From NCBI GenBank assembly GCA_009760855.2, contig WPIO01000022.1, positions 3,968,501-4,032,500 of the forward strand: a DNA stretch of 64,000 nt, given 5' to 3'. The position numbers were made by a program, and so were the translations under genes. The stretch is from Cristatella mucedo. Its lineage: Eukaryota; Bryozoa; Phylactolaemata; Cristatellidae. Under the pieces are notes generated by a model. That model made no database searches and was not told the origin of the DNA. It saw only the letters and a program-made list of their open reading frames with translations. Numbering within the stretch: the first letter of the stretch is position 1; each line of letters opens with the position of its first letter. Shown here piece after piece: positions 54,076-64,000 of the stretch.

Positions 54076-55570
54076 AAATGCATTTTAACTTCTGAGCCTC
54101 GAGTTTGTAGCAGAAGCTGGTAAAATGGAAACTTTTAGGTCATACGCGCCGCGTGCGGATGGAATGGGAAGATGTGATTTTTAAATTCGGTCAGCCGAAT
54201 TTATGAAAAGAGCAACTCCAAAAAAAGATCCTGTTTTGCTATGTGAGAAATTAGTATGCGTCGAATCGTCGTTGGAAGATTAGCGAAGGTCCTCGAAATC
54301 GAAGCATAGTCAGGCCAAACTAAATTTTCCGCAGCCAATTGCGTGGGTAACTCGCGGCGTTCCGTCGCGTGTGTAAACGAGGTACGGTGGATGGAGCTAT
54401 TTCATAGGCACTTGGCGAGTGAGCTTCCGCCGACTGGCGGTGCCTTGGCGAGTCAGTCGTAGTAATGGCACGCCTCGTGACGCACTAATCTGGACGAGAG
54501 CAGACGCTGCTGGCAATGAACTTTGTAGTTGGAGAGTACTTGATGCTGTTTGTGCGACCGAGCTTTTAACGATTTACCGATGCATGTGCCACAAATGCAT
54601 CTCTAGCGGCTGACGCCGTAGAGATATTTGCCTGAGAGTACAGTTACATTGCCGCCTTCGTTCTTTCGGTGACGAGAACACTTGTTTTGAGCTATTCTTT
54701 ATTGTTAATTTTGAGATAGTACAGCACTGAGCTAATGCAACCCTCTGTCCCGGTGACTAGCGCGTGAGCGCGGTACTCTGCTAAATTTCTATAACTTGCA
54801 GGCAACCAAGGGCTGTTGCTTACGGTCTACGAACATTGTGAGCTTTGAATAATAAAATAGTTTAGTTTAGGTTAACTATTGATTGATTTAAGACCCTTAT
54901 GTTTAGGGACGCGCTCGCATGCGAGAGGCGTGCCTCTCAGATCACTGCCAGCTGAGTGCCAGGGGAGTGAAGACGGAAAGAAGGGAGGAGCTCTTTTGGG
55001 GAGGAGGAGCTCTTTAATTCTAGCTCGACAAAGCAGCAGCAGCAGCATAAAGTGGCTTGCTAACCTCCACTACTTTCTGGTTATCGGACGGCCACATGAA
55101 GAGCCCCTATACAGAAAGCTCTGCGCGATTAGCTGTTGGATAGATCAAAATTCAGATAAGCGTCTTATTTAACCAGTCTCGCAAGATTTGGGCGATTGTT
55201 GACTCTGGTTGTGCTTCTGCGAACCTTGCGGCAGGAGTGAGTACGGGATAGACATTTCACGCTCAAAAGTCTCGTGCTCAGCAGCGAATGGCTTTCCGGC
55301 CGCTGTTAGACCAGACAAAGACACGGCTCGCGTCAGCAATTGATTCTACTTTGAAGTATTTGAATTTCTTTTAACCTGGGGAGTGCCGACGACTTAACGG
55401 AAATGCACGGGCACGCGAGAATAGGACAAAACCCCCAAACTAACTGCCTGCTCAGTGGACGCGAACGTGACCAGCACATTAATGGCGGTCTCGAATCATC
55501 GACGAGGCGTCCGCTCCTCGTACGGCTGTTCAGATCTGAAGCGATATTCGGACGAAGGCAGAAACTGTCT
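54076..55570. other. unassigned stretch
   Basis: No repeat family or exon recognised. A short GAGGAG-rich segment and a CAG run lie near 54990-55050. Confidence 0.4.
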
Positions 55571-55571
55571 G

Positions 55572-55660
55572 AGATGATAGAGTGCCTAGAAAGAGATTGA
55601 GTTCTCTGAGGGTGCTTTATCAAGGGTATTATTGTTATTGTTATTATTATTATTAGGGTG
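55572..55660 (+). mobile_element. LINE family A 3' tail fragment
   Basis: AGTGCCTAGAAAGAGATTGA, GTTCTCTGAGGGTGCTTTAT, CAAGGG and ATTGTT/ATT repeats. Confidence 0.8.
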
Positions 55661-55859
55661 GCGATTTGAGTTCGGCGAAAGCCGATGCTCAAGAAACGCG
55701 CGCTCGCGCTCTCACCTAGGCCTTTTTTACGACTTTCCCCCTAGAGGAGTAAAGCTGAAGCTAAATAAATGATGATACGGCCTACGTAACTGCTATGAGC
55801 GAACCTAGTGTCACCCGAAGAAGGCTCAATCCTCAAAAGATTTTATTCATAAAGCATAA

Positions 55860-56665
55860 CTTTCAGTGGCGTCTGTCCGCAATATACGTGCACAATTCCA
55901 AAACGGCTTGTCGTCAGATGAGCGCATTTCATCTACCGGCAAGTCGATCTACTTGCAGTTAAGGAGCACATGCACAACTTCGCAGCTCGTCTGGTCTGTC
56001 GCAAACGGCGGCGGCGCTGCTGCCGCATCGCCGCCGCCTCTGTCTGAGCTTAAATGGCTCCCAAGCGTCAAATCGACTTCCGAAATCCTCTGTTTGGCTT
56101 ACAAGTCGCTTGACTCGCTTGCACCAGTCTAACTATTCGACTTCCTCGGTTCTCCAGTCACGCGCTCTTGCAACATCCGCTCGAAGGCAGATTCAGTCAT
56201 CTCACCGGCCTGCAGACTAAATTGAAATCATTCGGCGATCGAGCCTTCAGCTCCTATGCACCGACTGTCTTGAACTCGCTTGCGAGTACGGTCAATACCG
56301 ACGATGACCTTGCGTCCTTTAAGTCACAGCTACGGACATCAGATCAGCTCCGCTTAGCCTTCCTTTCGCCACAGTGATTTTCCTTCATACCGGGGCGCTT
56401 GGCGTGCGTACCTGTGCACGATTCAGTGCATATTACGTTCGACAAGTCTTACTAATCGGCTGTCGCCAACATCTTCATGATTCGTTTAGCACGCTGGCCC
56501 AAGAATAATACTTTTTCTTTTTACTTAGGATACTCGGCACCTCGCGCGTCACTAACCTTTGATTTCCGATTCTCTTGCAGTGAGTTGCAACTTGTGCCCG
56601 GACACAGTTATCGCCGAGTCGTACTTAGGGCGCTACGCAACCAAACTGTTAGGATTATCATTCAT
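55860..56665 (+). mobile_element. LINE fragment (family C), decayed
   Basis: TKLKSFGDRAFSSYAPTVLN and DDLASFKSQLRTSDQLRLAF give the RT C-terminus. A Gly/Ala run interrupts the usual VCREHCSCHITPLLADLHW segment. The 3' end (GATTCTCTTGCAGTGAGTTG ... GGGCGCTACGC) matches the copy at 29540-30330. Confidence 0.7.
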
Positions 56666-56669
56666 TTTT

Positions 56670-56918
56670 ATATTTTCCGCGCGACGGCCAATCCTCCCTT
56701 CCTCGCGCCAGGCCTGTTAACGTAGCAGAGAACGGACGTCTCGTCAGTCGTCGAACAATAGCGGCCGGCGGTCTGGTCACGAGACGTCCAGCAGCGGCAT
56801 CGGCAGCAGCGTTGGCAGCGGCGGCGAGCAGTTGGTTAGTCGTCCGCAACCACAAGTCGAATGCGGGTGCCGCAGCCGTCGGCGCTGGTCACTGGGAGCT
56901 GCTGCTTCTGCGAGAAAA
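56670..56918 (+). promoter_or_regulatory. CpG-rich 5' region of the HSPA12-like gene
   Basis: GC-rich sequence with frequent CpG and GCAGCGGCGG-type runs immediately upstream of the start codon at 56919. It is consistent with a CpG-type promoter and 5' UTR. No TATA box seen. Confidence 0.45.
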
Positions 56919-56991
56919 ATGGCGGAGTCTGCCCACGGTAGCAGACGCTCGGTCCGGCTGTGCACTGTCAACGGCTTGCTCAGCTTCCGAG
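56919..56991 (+). CDS. HSPA12A-like: HSPA12-like exon 1
   Basis: AAAATGGCG is an excellent start context. Encodes MAESAHGSRRSVRLCTVNGL then LSFR. Donor TTCCGAG|GTGAGC leaves phase 1. The next exon begins AG, completing GAG (Glu). Confidence 0.75.
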
Positions 56992-59420
56992 GTGAGCTCG
57001 GCTCGTTTTTTACGCGCGCCTCTCGGGGCGATACGCTGCTCAGCCCCAGTTGCAAGTGGGTGGCGCCGTACCGGGGGGGGGGAGGGGGAGGGGAGCGAGC
57101 GAAGGCCAACGCCGCTTGCCTGAACGCTGCTGCGCCGCGGCGGCGGCGGTCGGTCGATGCGTGTCTGGCCCACTCCTCCTAATCCGTGCGAGGCATTTCG
57201 CTTGCCTGAACTCCGCTTGACCTCCGCTTGACGTCAGCCCCTGCTCTAGCGTAAGACGGCGCCTTCTGAGCAAAGCAGAACTGGTGCGCATTCAGCCGGT
57301 TGGTTGACGATTTCGCATTTTGAATTACTAAAATGGCGTTCGCGTGGCAAATGATGCAGGTGCGTGCTTAAGTTGGGTTTACGCGTTCCTTACCTTCTTC
57401 CTGTTGTCTTCTTCTAATCTTATGTCTTCCTATGAATTTCGAGACTCGTGAACGAGCGACAGAGCTGCCCACTATCTGCACGCTCGACCCAGCAAGGCAG
57501 CATGGGAAGTGAGCTCCGATTGGCGGGACAGGCGGCTATAAGCGTGTCATCTTCCGAGCTGGAACGAATCTTCCAGAACGAGCCACGCTTTTGGGCATGA
57601 TCGGTTGCATGCTGCATTGGTTCGAGGAGGACTCGAACGAGTTTCTCAGCGTAGCAAGATTATCGCTATATACCAAGATTGTCGCTATTTATGTCCACGG
57701 GGTCATGGCCAAAGCGTTCGAGCGTCGCGCTCATTTTGTTACACAGCAGGGCATTCGTGTCAGCAGCATCTATGTAGTTCGAGCGGACGGTTTCCTAATA
57801 TAACAGGGTTCGCCGAGCTGGCATCTAGATGGCGCTCGATGGCCAGCCGTAGCGTTCCGTCGAGCATTCCGTCCGCTCCTTCCGCCCCGTGATTAAATTT
57901 TTCAAACTTGCTTGCCGCGTAAGCGTGCCTGTTAAGCTAAACGTGCCGGTTAGATTAAACTTGTCGTCGGCTAATGCGAAGCGGCGTCCGTCGACTTTCG
58001 ACGGTCGGCTCAGTCTTAGGCAATGGCTCGAATCGACTGTTAAATTGTGCTTCTCGCTGCTTGCCTCCCGCTTTGCTCCGGATCGGTGGTGAACTCAAGC
58101 GAAAGCAGGCTTACGATTAATCATCAATTGCCGCTTTGAGCGGCAGCGAGCGGCGGACGCCGCACATGCAAATTTCGCGCGACGACGGCCCTGCGCGTTT
58201 CATTGAGGTGCGCGCGATTCGTGGTTTTATTTACCGCTGCCGGGCAACGTTCTGCAGAGCTGTCCGCACCGATGCGAGACAGATGGTCACCAGCCGGCGA
58301 GCACTTTCGAGAGAGCAGCAGCTCATCGGAAGCCGCCCCGTCGCTGGCCAGTCTCGTGCCTCGGACGACTTCCGGCGACAGGAGCGCCGCCGCCGCATCG
58401 GCCGCGGCGCCCATCGCCGCCGCCGCCGCCGCTGAAGTTAGCTCGGCGCGTGGCAGCGGCGACCAGCCGGCAGCAGCAGCGGCGGCGGCAGAGGCGGCCG
58501 CTAATGCAACGCGCGAGACACGCGAGGAGGAGCCGACGGCGGTAGCCGCCGCGCGAGATGCCACCGAAGCTCGCGACGGCCGACGACGGCGAGGCGGAAG
58601 CGACGCAGGCACTGAAGCAGACGACGACGCCGACGGGTGGCACGGCCGGCTCGCCGGCGAGCCTTTTTCCAGGGCGCCCGGCGTCTGGGCGCCGCGTCTG
58701 GGTGGCTTAGGCGGTCGACTCGTTGGCGGCGGCGACGACGCCGTCGCGGCGGCGGCGGCTGCGGCGCATCTGCCGAAAAGCTCGGACCGAGCCGAGCGGT
58801 CCGTCCCGAGCGGCGCCGCTCGGCTGCGTGCGAAACTCGCCCGAAACTTTGCCAAGGAAGCGAGACTCGCGACGGCGGCGGCGGCGCCTGGCGGCGCCGC
58901 CGCCTGCGACGCTCCGTCGGTCGTCAGCGGCGTCGAGGCAGCCGAGCGCGAGCCCCAGTCTGCGTATCGCGGACGTCGCGGGACGGTGGTTATCGACATA
59001 GGGACGGCGTTTTGTCGCTACGCGGGCCATCTCGAAGACGCAAACGACGATATCGACTCGCCAAGATCGCCGACTGCCGCCGACGCGGACGAGGAAGAGC
59101 GTGTCAGCGACGCCTGCGCCGAGCACGGCGGCGAGCGAGGCGGCAGCGGCAGCGGCAGCGTGCCGTCGCCACCGCCGACGCCGCCGCCGCCGGATGAGGC
59201 CAGCAAAAGCCGCCCGAGCGGAAGCGCCTGCGTTCGAGCGGCGGCGATGGCGGCGGCGCGCAATGGCTGCGCCGTGCCGGCTCTCCTGCTCATGTCTCCC
59301 GATCGCGCTTACCATTCGATGGGATACGCGGCCAAGAGCTTCTACGCCGGTCTGGGCGCCAAAGCGGCCAAGCGGTGGCTGCTGTTCGACAAGCTGAAGC
59401 TGGCGCTGTACGAATGCAAG
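56919..59420 (+). CDS. HSPA12A-like: HSPA12-like protein (atypical Hsp70 family), 5' part of gene
   Basis: Exons 56919-56991 and 58258-59420 join in phase 1 to give 412 residues; the gene continues beyond 64000. The Hsp70/actin phosphate-1 motif is VVIDIGTAFCRYAG at about residues 268-281. VPALLLMSPDRAYHSMGYAA then KSFYAGLGAKAAKRWLLFDK LKLAL matches the N-terminal lobe of human HSPA12A (ILLTPERKFHSFGYAARDFY, AKQWLYLEKFKMKL). HSPA12 proteins are distant Hsp70 relatives without the usual peptide-binding domain; many invertebrates have expanded families, and their role is poorly known. Odd features: a roughly 265-residue disordered N-terminus rich in Ala, Ser, Glu and Arg, and a Pro/Ser-rich insertion after the first motif. 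The exon ends at AAG|GTCAGT, phase 0. The remaining ATPase domain is not in the window. Confidence 0.85.
57180..58257. other. HSPA12-like intron 1, unassigned
   Basis: About 1.1 kb with small chance frames; no repeat family or additional exon recognised. Confidence 0.45.
58258..59420 (+). CDS. HSPA12A-like: HSPA12-like exon 2
   Basis: Acceptor GGCAACGTTCTGCAG after a T-rich stretch. Reads ELSAPMRDRWSPAGEHFRES, a long poly-Ala/Ser/Glu region, then TVVIDIGTAFCRYAGHLED and the Hsp70-like segment ending LKLALYECK. Donor GCAAG|GTCAGT. If exon 1 were not used, the internal ATG at 58272 would be the start. Confidence 0.85.
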
Positions 59421-59687
59421 GTCAGTGCCCCACGCCGAGCTCTTGCGCCGCGCGCGCCACGAGCGCGGTGGGTGGCGGCCCGCGGTCCGGCGAGCCGACC
59501 GAACGCAACGCGCCGAGGTCGGATAACGCTGAAGCGCGTCGGCGTCGGGCGTGCGCCGCCGCGTCCGCAGCCGGCGCACGCCCGACGCCTCGGTTAGAGG
59601 TGGCGGTACCTTCGCATTCGGTGTCGGTAGCCATTGAGCGGGAAGCTGGCTTGTAAGCCGGTGGCGCTGCGAGTATCCGCACCGGTC

Positions 59688-59855
59688 TTCTGGCATGCTA
59701 GGTAAGGTGGTTGCTTTTCGAGACCTCGGTCTCGAGGTAGTAGGTTCGAATCCTGCGGTGGGCGATACATTATCGCCACTGCAATCGGTAGCGACAGCCG
59801 TAGAGGCTCTTCTACCGCTTCACAAAAGAGGCTGTCAGATTAGCTAGTATTATTT
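59688..59855 (+). repeat. tRNA-derived SINE family 1, near full length
   Basis: CATGCTAGGTAAGGTGGTTG, GACCTCGGTCTCGAGGTAGT, B-box GGTTCGAATCC, GGGCGATACATTATCGCCAC, 3' end AAAAGAGGCTGTCAGATTAG. Confidence 0.8.
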
Positions 59856-60322
59856 GTTTTTACCAATCCAACTGGCCCGAACCGGTTTTTGCCAAGCGCT
59901 CACGCGTTGAGGAGGAGCGAAACTGCCCGCTGAGTATAGGCTCGTGCTTCCGGGCTTTGCGGGCTCTGCGGCAGGACTGTGCTTTCGAACGGCCCGGTTC
60001 TTTCCGTCGCAAGTTCTACCCAGCCAATAAATCACTAGCGAGACTTGGAGAACGTGCGCACAGCCGCCAAGTTCGTGTCCTTTGCAGAAGCATGGCAAGG
60101 ATTCATTTGTGTGAGGCTAAATTCAGATGTCGCGTGTTCGTGAGATCTTCCTCCTCCTCCTCTTCTTCAAGACTTCCTTCCTTCGAATTCTGCTGCTGCC
60201 GCCGCCGCTGCTGCAGAAAGCTCCGTAGCCCAGTAAAATCTCATTCTTTAGCTCATACCCTTACTTTAGCCGTTCACTCAAGCTGGTAGCTTTGACAACA
60301 TAGGAAGCCCTTAGCTCAGCAG

Positions 60323-60463
60323 CGCTGGTTTGGTCCAGCAGTTACGGCGCTCGCTCCGGGGACCAAGGTCTGGCCGAGGTGGCGGGCTCGAGCCCTGTGG
60401 CTGGTGTGAAACGCCTGAATAGAGATTAAGTTTTCAAAAGGCGCTATACAAATGAATTGCATT
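60323..60463 (+). repeat. SINE family 2 copy, full length
   Basis: GCTGGTTTGGTCCAGCAGTT, ACCAAGGTCTGGCCGAGG, B-box-like GGGCTCGAGCCC, then GAATAGAGATTAAGTTTTCA and GGCGCTATACAAATGAATTG. Confidence 0.75.
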
Positions 60464-60899
60464 TTTTTATACTGAAGGCGCCGCCCGGAGGTTACTTCCG
60501 CCAAACTAAAAAGGTTTCCTAAGCCCACTTAAAGTGCTTGAGGCAGTGCTTAAAACCTCAACAAAGAAATTACAAATCTAGCAACCGTAAGAATAAGATT
60601 CCCTTGCTAAGATGATATTGCCGCGCACAGGAAGGAGCAGAGGCACTGAACTCGAGCGCCGCCGCTCCAACAAAAGCGTATCTAGCTTCACTTAAAAAGA
60701 AAGGTATTCGCCGCCTCGGGTGAAACAACTTGAATTTGCGACGCCGACAAGCCTCTAAAGACCCTCTGAAATTTTCATTACGAAAAATATAAAAGTATCA
60801 CCGAAATACGCTTAGCCTGGTAGTCCCTCCCTGGGCAATCGTGGTGGCCACTCGGAAGGGTCTGTCGGGCATTCGCGGGGGGGGGGGTAGGAGCGGCTC

Positions 60900-61097
60900 A
60901 ATAGACTTCGCTTTTAAGAATCAGATCAGACCAGCAAAGAGGTACTCTTATATGCGAAGTATTCCTATATTAAAGCAAGAGTTTTCTCTACGCAAAGTTA
61001 TTTGCAATCGAAATCTGGGACGCGGAAGTGCTACTATTATAAGAGGAGTATTCTTATATCCGATATTCTCCTACGAGGAGTCGACTCTGTATCTGCG
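60900..61097 (-). mobile_element. pogo-like MITE related to the one at 25933
   Basis: Right end GGAGTCGACTCTG followed by TA; interior TAGGAGAATATCGGATATAA and GCGTAGAGAAAAC in inverse. The left end is not clearly defined. Confidence 0.45.
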
Positions 61098-61954
61098 CAT
61101 TTTCCTCTCTGCGGCGGTCCCATGCCAGAGCGCGGCAGAGAGAGAGAGAATGCTAACTACTCGACTCGCCCTGATTAGTAACCGTAAGTCCTAGCTGCTT
61201 AGCAGTGTAGGGAGCTGATTTATCCAGTTGAATTTTCAAGAAATTCTCTAACCGAAGGGTTCGGGGGTAAAGAGATCAAACCAGAACTAGAGACAGATCT
61301 GAAGAGGCTCCAGCGAAGGAAGTGCATTCATTAATAGCCTCCATCCGGGCATAATAGCTAGCTCTGAATGCAAACCGGTAAGCTTTGCACTGAGGCTGCA
61401 TCACTCGACATCACGCCTCTTTAGCCTTTCTTTAGTGAAAGTTCTTCAGCTACTTTTAAACAGAAATCTTGGCTTTCGTGGAAGCTCTACCCCTGCCCCC
61501 GTTGCTCGGGCAACCGAAGGAGCGCCGCTAGGACGGACTTCTCTGGCGCACTGAAAAAGGGCACACCCAGTTTTGGGAAAGTCCGAGCCGCCGTATCTAC
61601 AGATCGATGTCGGAAGCCTTTGTAGACGCCGCCTCAAGAGAGACAGGTACCTCATTTCAGAGCCGCGCCCCCGGAGGCTGCCCGACCGCCATGTTTATGT
61701 AACCCCACGTAAACGCATGGGTAGAATGCCTCCGAAGAAACAGGCTAGAGCAGCGCGTCGGAGGCGCGCCACCCAGAGAGTATTTTTCGCCTTTAATGCA
61801 CAAAAAAGTGCCGTCTCCCCTTTCGGAAGAGTTCGGAGCTCTGCTCGAAAGGCGTGGCTCCCTGTGACGTCAGCAACGGAGCTCGAATAGTAGTGAGGAG
61901 CCCGAGGTTGCATACCGAAGGCACGCCGCTCCGAGCAAGTCTTACGAGATCAGC

Positions 61955-62165
61955 GCAATAATAATAATAATAGTAATGATAATAATACACTTGATCCTTA
62001 TTGAATGAGCTCATAGAAGTAACATTCCCTTCTTGAAATACTGCGATATCCCCCTTTAAGAATATTTAATTGCATTTCCCTTTGCAGCAAATATAAAGCG
62101 CCTAGAAAGAGATTAAGTTCTCTGAGGGCGCTTTATCAAGTACATTATTATTATTATTATAATTA
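61955..62165. mobile_element. LINE family A tails in inverted arrangement
   Basis: An antisense end (AATAATAATAATAATAGTAA, TACACTTGATCC) at 61955-61998 faces a plus-strand tail (GCAGCAAATATAAAGCGCCT ... ATTATTATT) at 62080-62165. They share the tail termini and about 80 bp of unrelated spacer. Confidence 0.65.
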
Positions 62166-62829
62166 ATTAAAGGTCTCTCTGGATGTTGACTCTGAACGTT
62201 CGCACGCCGAGCGAGCGTCGCGCTATCGTCCGTTCCAGCCTCATCTAAGAAAACTGATAGACTCTCTGTAGACCTCGAATCTTCTCGCGACGTCTGACCA
62301 CGCCTCCAGAACTTCTCTTAGCCGGGTAGCCCCAGCCAGCCTCCCCCCCTGCGGAAGCCTGGCAGCCATATGGAAAGGACTTTCGGGCCACCGAGTCTAG
62401 GGGGAGGTAATTTTGGCGAAGGGAGGCTTGAGCGGATGCAGTTTTGGCTGGGGAAGCACAACCCTCCGACTTCTTAGCCTTCTCACACCTACGGAGATGG
62501 GGGGCTTTAACCAGCCACTCCTCTCCCCCGCCACGCCCTCTTCCAACAACCTCGATCCTTTGCTGGGACCGTGCGTGCGACCTCTAAAACGCGTGTATAC
62601 GGTCAGCGTTGTCCACAGTGAATTCCTCCCAAGTGTCTCGATTCCGCCGAGGTGCTTTAACAGCGTAGCCTCGGGATCAAACATTCGCCTTCGGTTTCAT
62701 GCCTTTCGTTGCCTCCTTCCGGGCAGTCGCACAGGGGAGACATTCCGCTTAGGGGACGAGGGCAAATGCTGTGAGGACCGGATGAGCTTTTGGCATCGTT
62801 TTAAGTACCGTCACTTCACTTGATTTTTC

Positions 62830-63680
62830 GATGTCAGGCGGCAGCTGGGAGTTCCGGGCTCGGGGAGCGTGGAAGCTGAAGGTTCGTTCGCTCCAAAGGA
62901 TTCGAGGTTGGCCTTTGGCGCAGCTAAATGACCCGAGTCAGAGGAGCTGACAGTACGACGTAGTACGAGGACGGCTCGCCATTTCGACAGATAAGCCGAA
63001 GCCAGAGAAAGGAGAGACGCCGAGCTGGTTTTGTCCAGCGGTTAAGGTGCTCTCGCCCCAGGGACCAAGGTCTGGCTGAGGTCGTGGGCTCGAGCCCGGA
63101 GGCATATGTGAAGCGCCTGAATAGAGATTAAGTTCTCTCTGGGCGCTATACAAGTGAATTATATTATAAGTGAGAAACGTGACGTTGAAGTCGCTGAATG
63201 CGCTGCTCGATTGGGAGCAGCTTGCACAGGTGGGTGTGAATTAGTGTAGTGCGGCAGGTGGACGTAATTCACGACCCTGGCGAAGCGTTGTGCACCAACT
63301 GTGAGCGTCTTATTCGCAGAGGCTGAGAGACCTGCAAGGAGGTAGTCACAAATGTCGCGATCGGGCGTCTCAAGATGCATAGTTCAACGTGACTTTGGTG
63401 TGGCTACATAAGAAAGCTCAAACTAGGAATCGGCTGAAAGCAAAGGTCATTTGAGAGCAGTACCCGCACATTTCGGGCAGAGGCTAAACGCGATAGTGAC
63501 CGAGCCAGTTTTGAGGTTAGGCTTTCTAATTTCTTGAATACATTACGATTACCTTTGTTATATTAAGTTGGTTTGATCTTTAATATAATTAGAGACAGTT
63601 TCTGCCATTTATTTTAAAATTTCGGAAATACGATCTACTGAGGCGTCGAGAGATTTCGGTGTGCTGGGATGCCACAGAGA
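62830..63680 (-). mobile_element. LINE family A copy interrupted by SINE 2
   Basis: Minus strand: HLETPDRDICDYLLAGLSAS matches the RDITSMLVHAFVTSRLDFCNSLLAG-type segment, and near 62890 the text resembles NLKSFG..FS..AP. Sense text near 63500 corresponds to FQKLESLTLKTGS. The SINE at 63018-63168 splits it. Confidence 0.7.
63018..63168 (+). repeat. SINE family 2, best copy, inserted in LINE A
   Basis: CGAGCTGGTTTTGTCCAGCG, GTTAAGGTGCTCTCGCCCC, GGGCTCGAGCCCGGAGGCAT, ATGTGAAGCGCCTGAATAGA, GATTAAGTTCTCTCTGGGCG and CTATACAAGTGAATTATATT. The tail parallels the LINE A tail GCGCCTAGAAAGAGATTGAG, TTCTCTGAGGGCGCTTTATC. Confidence 0.85.
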
Positions 63681-63752
63681 TCAAAGTATAGGCAGAACTG
63701 CACGTGATCTTGATAGAAATGAAAGCAGTATTGCGCTTGGTGATTGCGTCGG

Positions 63753-63755
<3 letters not shown>

Positions 63756-63815
<60 letters not shown>
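63756..63815. repeat. GA microsatellite
   Basis: About 28 uninterrupted GA units followed by GGGAAAGAGAGGGAAAGAG. Confidence 0.95.
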
Positions 63816-64000
63816 AAGAGAGGGAAAGAGAATAAGTTGCGAAAAGAAGTCGATTGAGAGTTTCCGCCGTACCCCGTGCTTTAAGGGCTCGGATAGGATG
63901 ACTGCTGACATATTGTCATTTATTCTCTGCGATTCCCTGTTGAGTTTACGCATAAGCCAGTGCAGTGCCATGCCAGTGATGCCCGGGCGAACAGATAGGG

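Larger units (their letters stand above)
59421..64000. other. HSPA12-like intron 2 (open to the right)
   Basis: Contains SINE 1 (59688), SINE 2 (60323 and 63018), a pogo-like MITE (60900-61097), LINE A tails (61955-62165) and a LINE A copy (62830-63680). A plus-strand frame at 61573-61890 has the basic start MPPKKQARAARRRRATQRVF but no family. No exon continuing the Hsp70-like domain was found. Confidence 0.45.

Noticed and set aside
58124-58999. 291-codon minus-strand frame, and a 329-codon one at 58707-59696
   Set aside because: They are opposite-strand shadows of the GC-rich HSPA12-like exon, whose plus-strand frame carries recognisable Hsp70-family motifs and fitting splice sites.
62413-62823. 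136-codon plus-strand frame in HSPA12-like intron 2
   Set aside because: No Hsp70-family similarity, no clear splice sites, and it borders a minus-strand LINE A copy.

Overview
The window is nuclear DNA from an animal, most likely an invertebrate. It has short protein-coding exons with GT-AG splice sites, kilobase introns, CpG-rich first exons and a heavy load of decayed LINEs, tRNA-derived SINEs and small DNA transposons. No vertebrate-specific repeat or gene structure is visible. I cannot name the species. There is no sign of bacterial operons, CRISPR or prophage.

Three genes can be assembled by hand by matching splice sites and reading-frame phase. (1) A CCDC78-like coiled-coil (ciliary/centriole) gene lies on the minus strand from about 24.4 kb down to 0.8 kb, in at least nine exons. 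(2) An FBXL6-like F-box/leucine-rich-repeat gene lies on the plus strand from 25.0 to 38.3 kb, in at least nine exons. Genes 1 and 2 are head to head, with start codons about 650 bp apart, so they probably share a bidirectional promoter. (3) The 5' end of an HSPA12-like (atypical Hsp70 family) gene lies on the plus strand. It has a 73-nt first exon at 56.9 kb in a CpG-rich block and a 1.16-kb second exon at 58.3-59.4 kb. The rest must lie beyond the right edge. A candidate plus-strand exon at the left edge (about 0.1-0.2 kb) would belong to a convergent neighbour of CCDC78. A GC-rich open frame at 47.8-49.0 kb ending in a perfect splice donor may be an exon of a fourth gene.

Much of the rest is mobile DNA. 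One LINE family (A, CR1/L2-like reverse transcriptase C-terminus with a conserved 3' tail ending in ATT repeats) occurs about 20 times. A second LINE family (B) ends in ACATT repeats. Two tRNA-derived SINE families are present, and the second carries a 3' tail resembling that of LINE A, as expected for a LINE/SINE mobilisation pair. DNA transposons include a 260-bp hAT element with an exact 8-bp target duplication that closely resembles the SPIN-type elements known for horizontal transfer, and a 711-bp pogo/Tigger-like element flanked by TA. Nesting is clear: LINE A tail inside the hAT element inside LINE B, and LINE B inside LINE A at the same internal site in two copies.

Region by region: 0-24.4 kb is CCDC78 with repeat-filled introns; 24.4-25.0 kb is the shared promoter; 25.0-38.6 kb is FBXL6; 38.6-47.3 kb is intergenic with LINEs, a CpG-rich block at 40.8-41.4 kb and a little-understood stretch; 47.3-49 kb is a CA/CG-rich repeat and the GC-rich open frame; 49-56.6 kb holds LINE remnants and GC-rich blocks of unclear role; 56.7-64 kb is the HSPA12-like 5' end and an intron with LINE and SINE insertions. 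One splice acceptor of the FBXL6 gene lies inside an antisense LINE A tail, a probable case of a transposon supplying a splice signal to a conserved gene.
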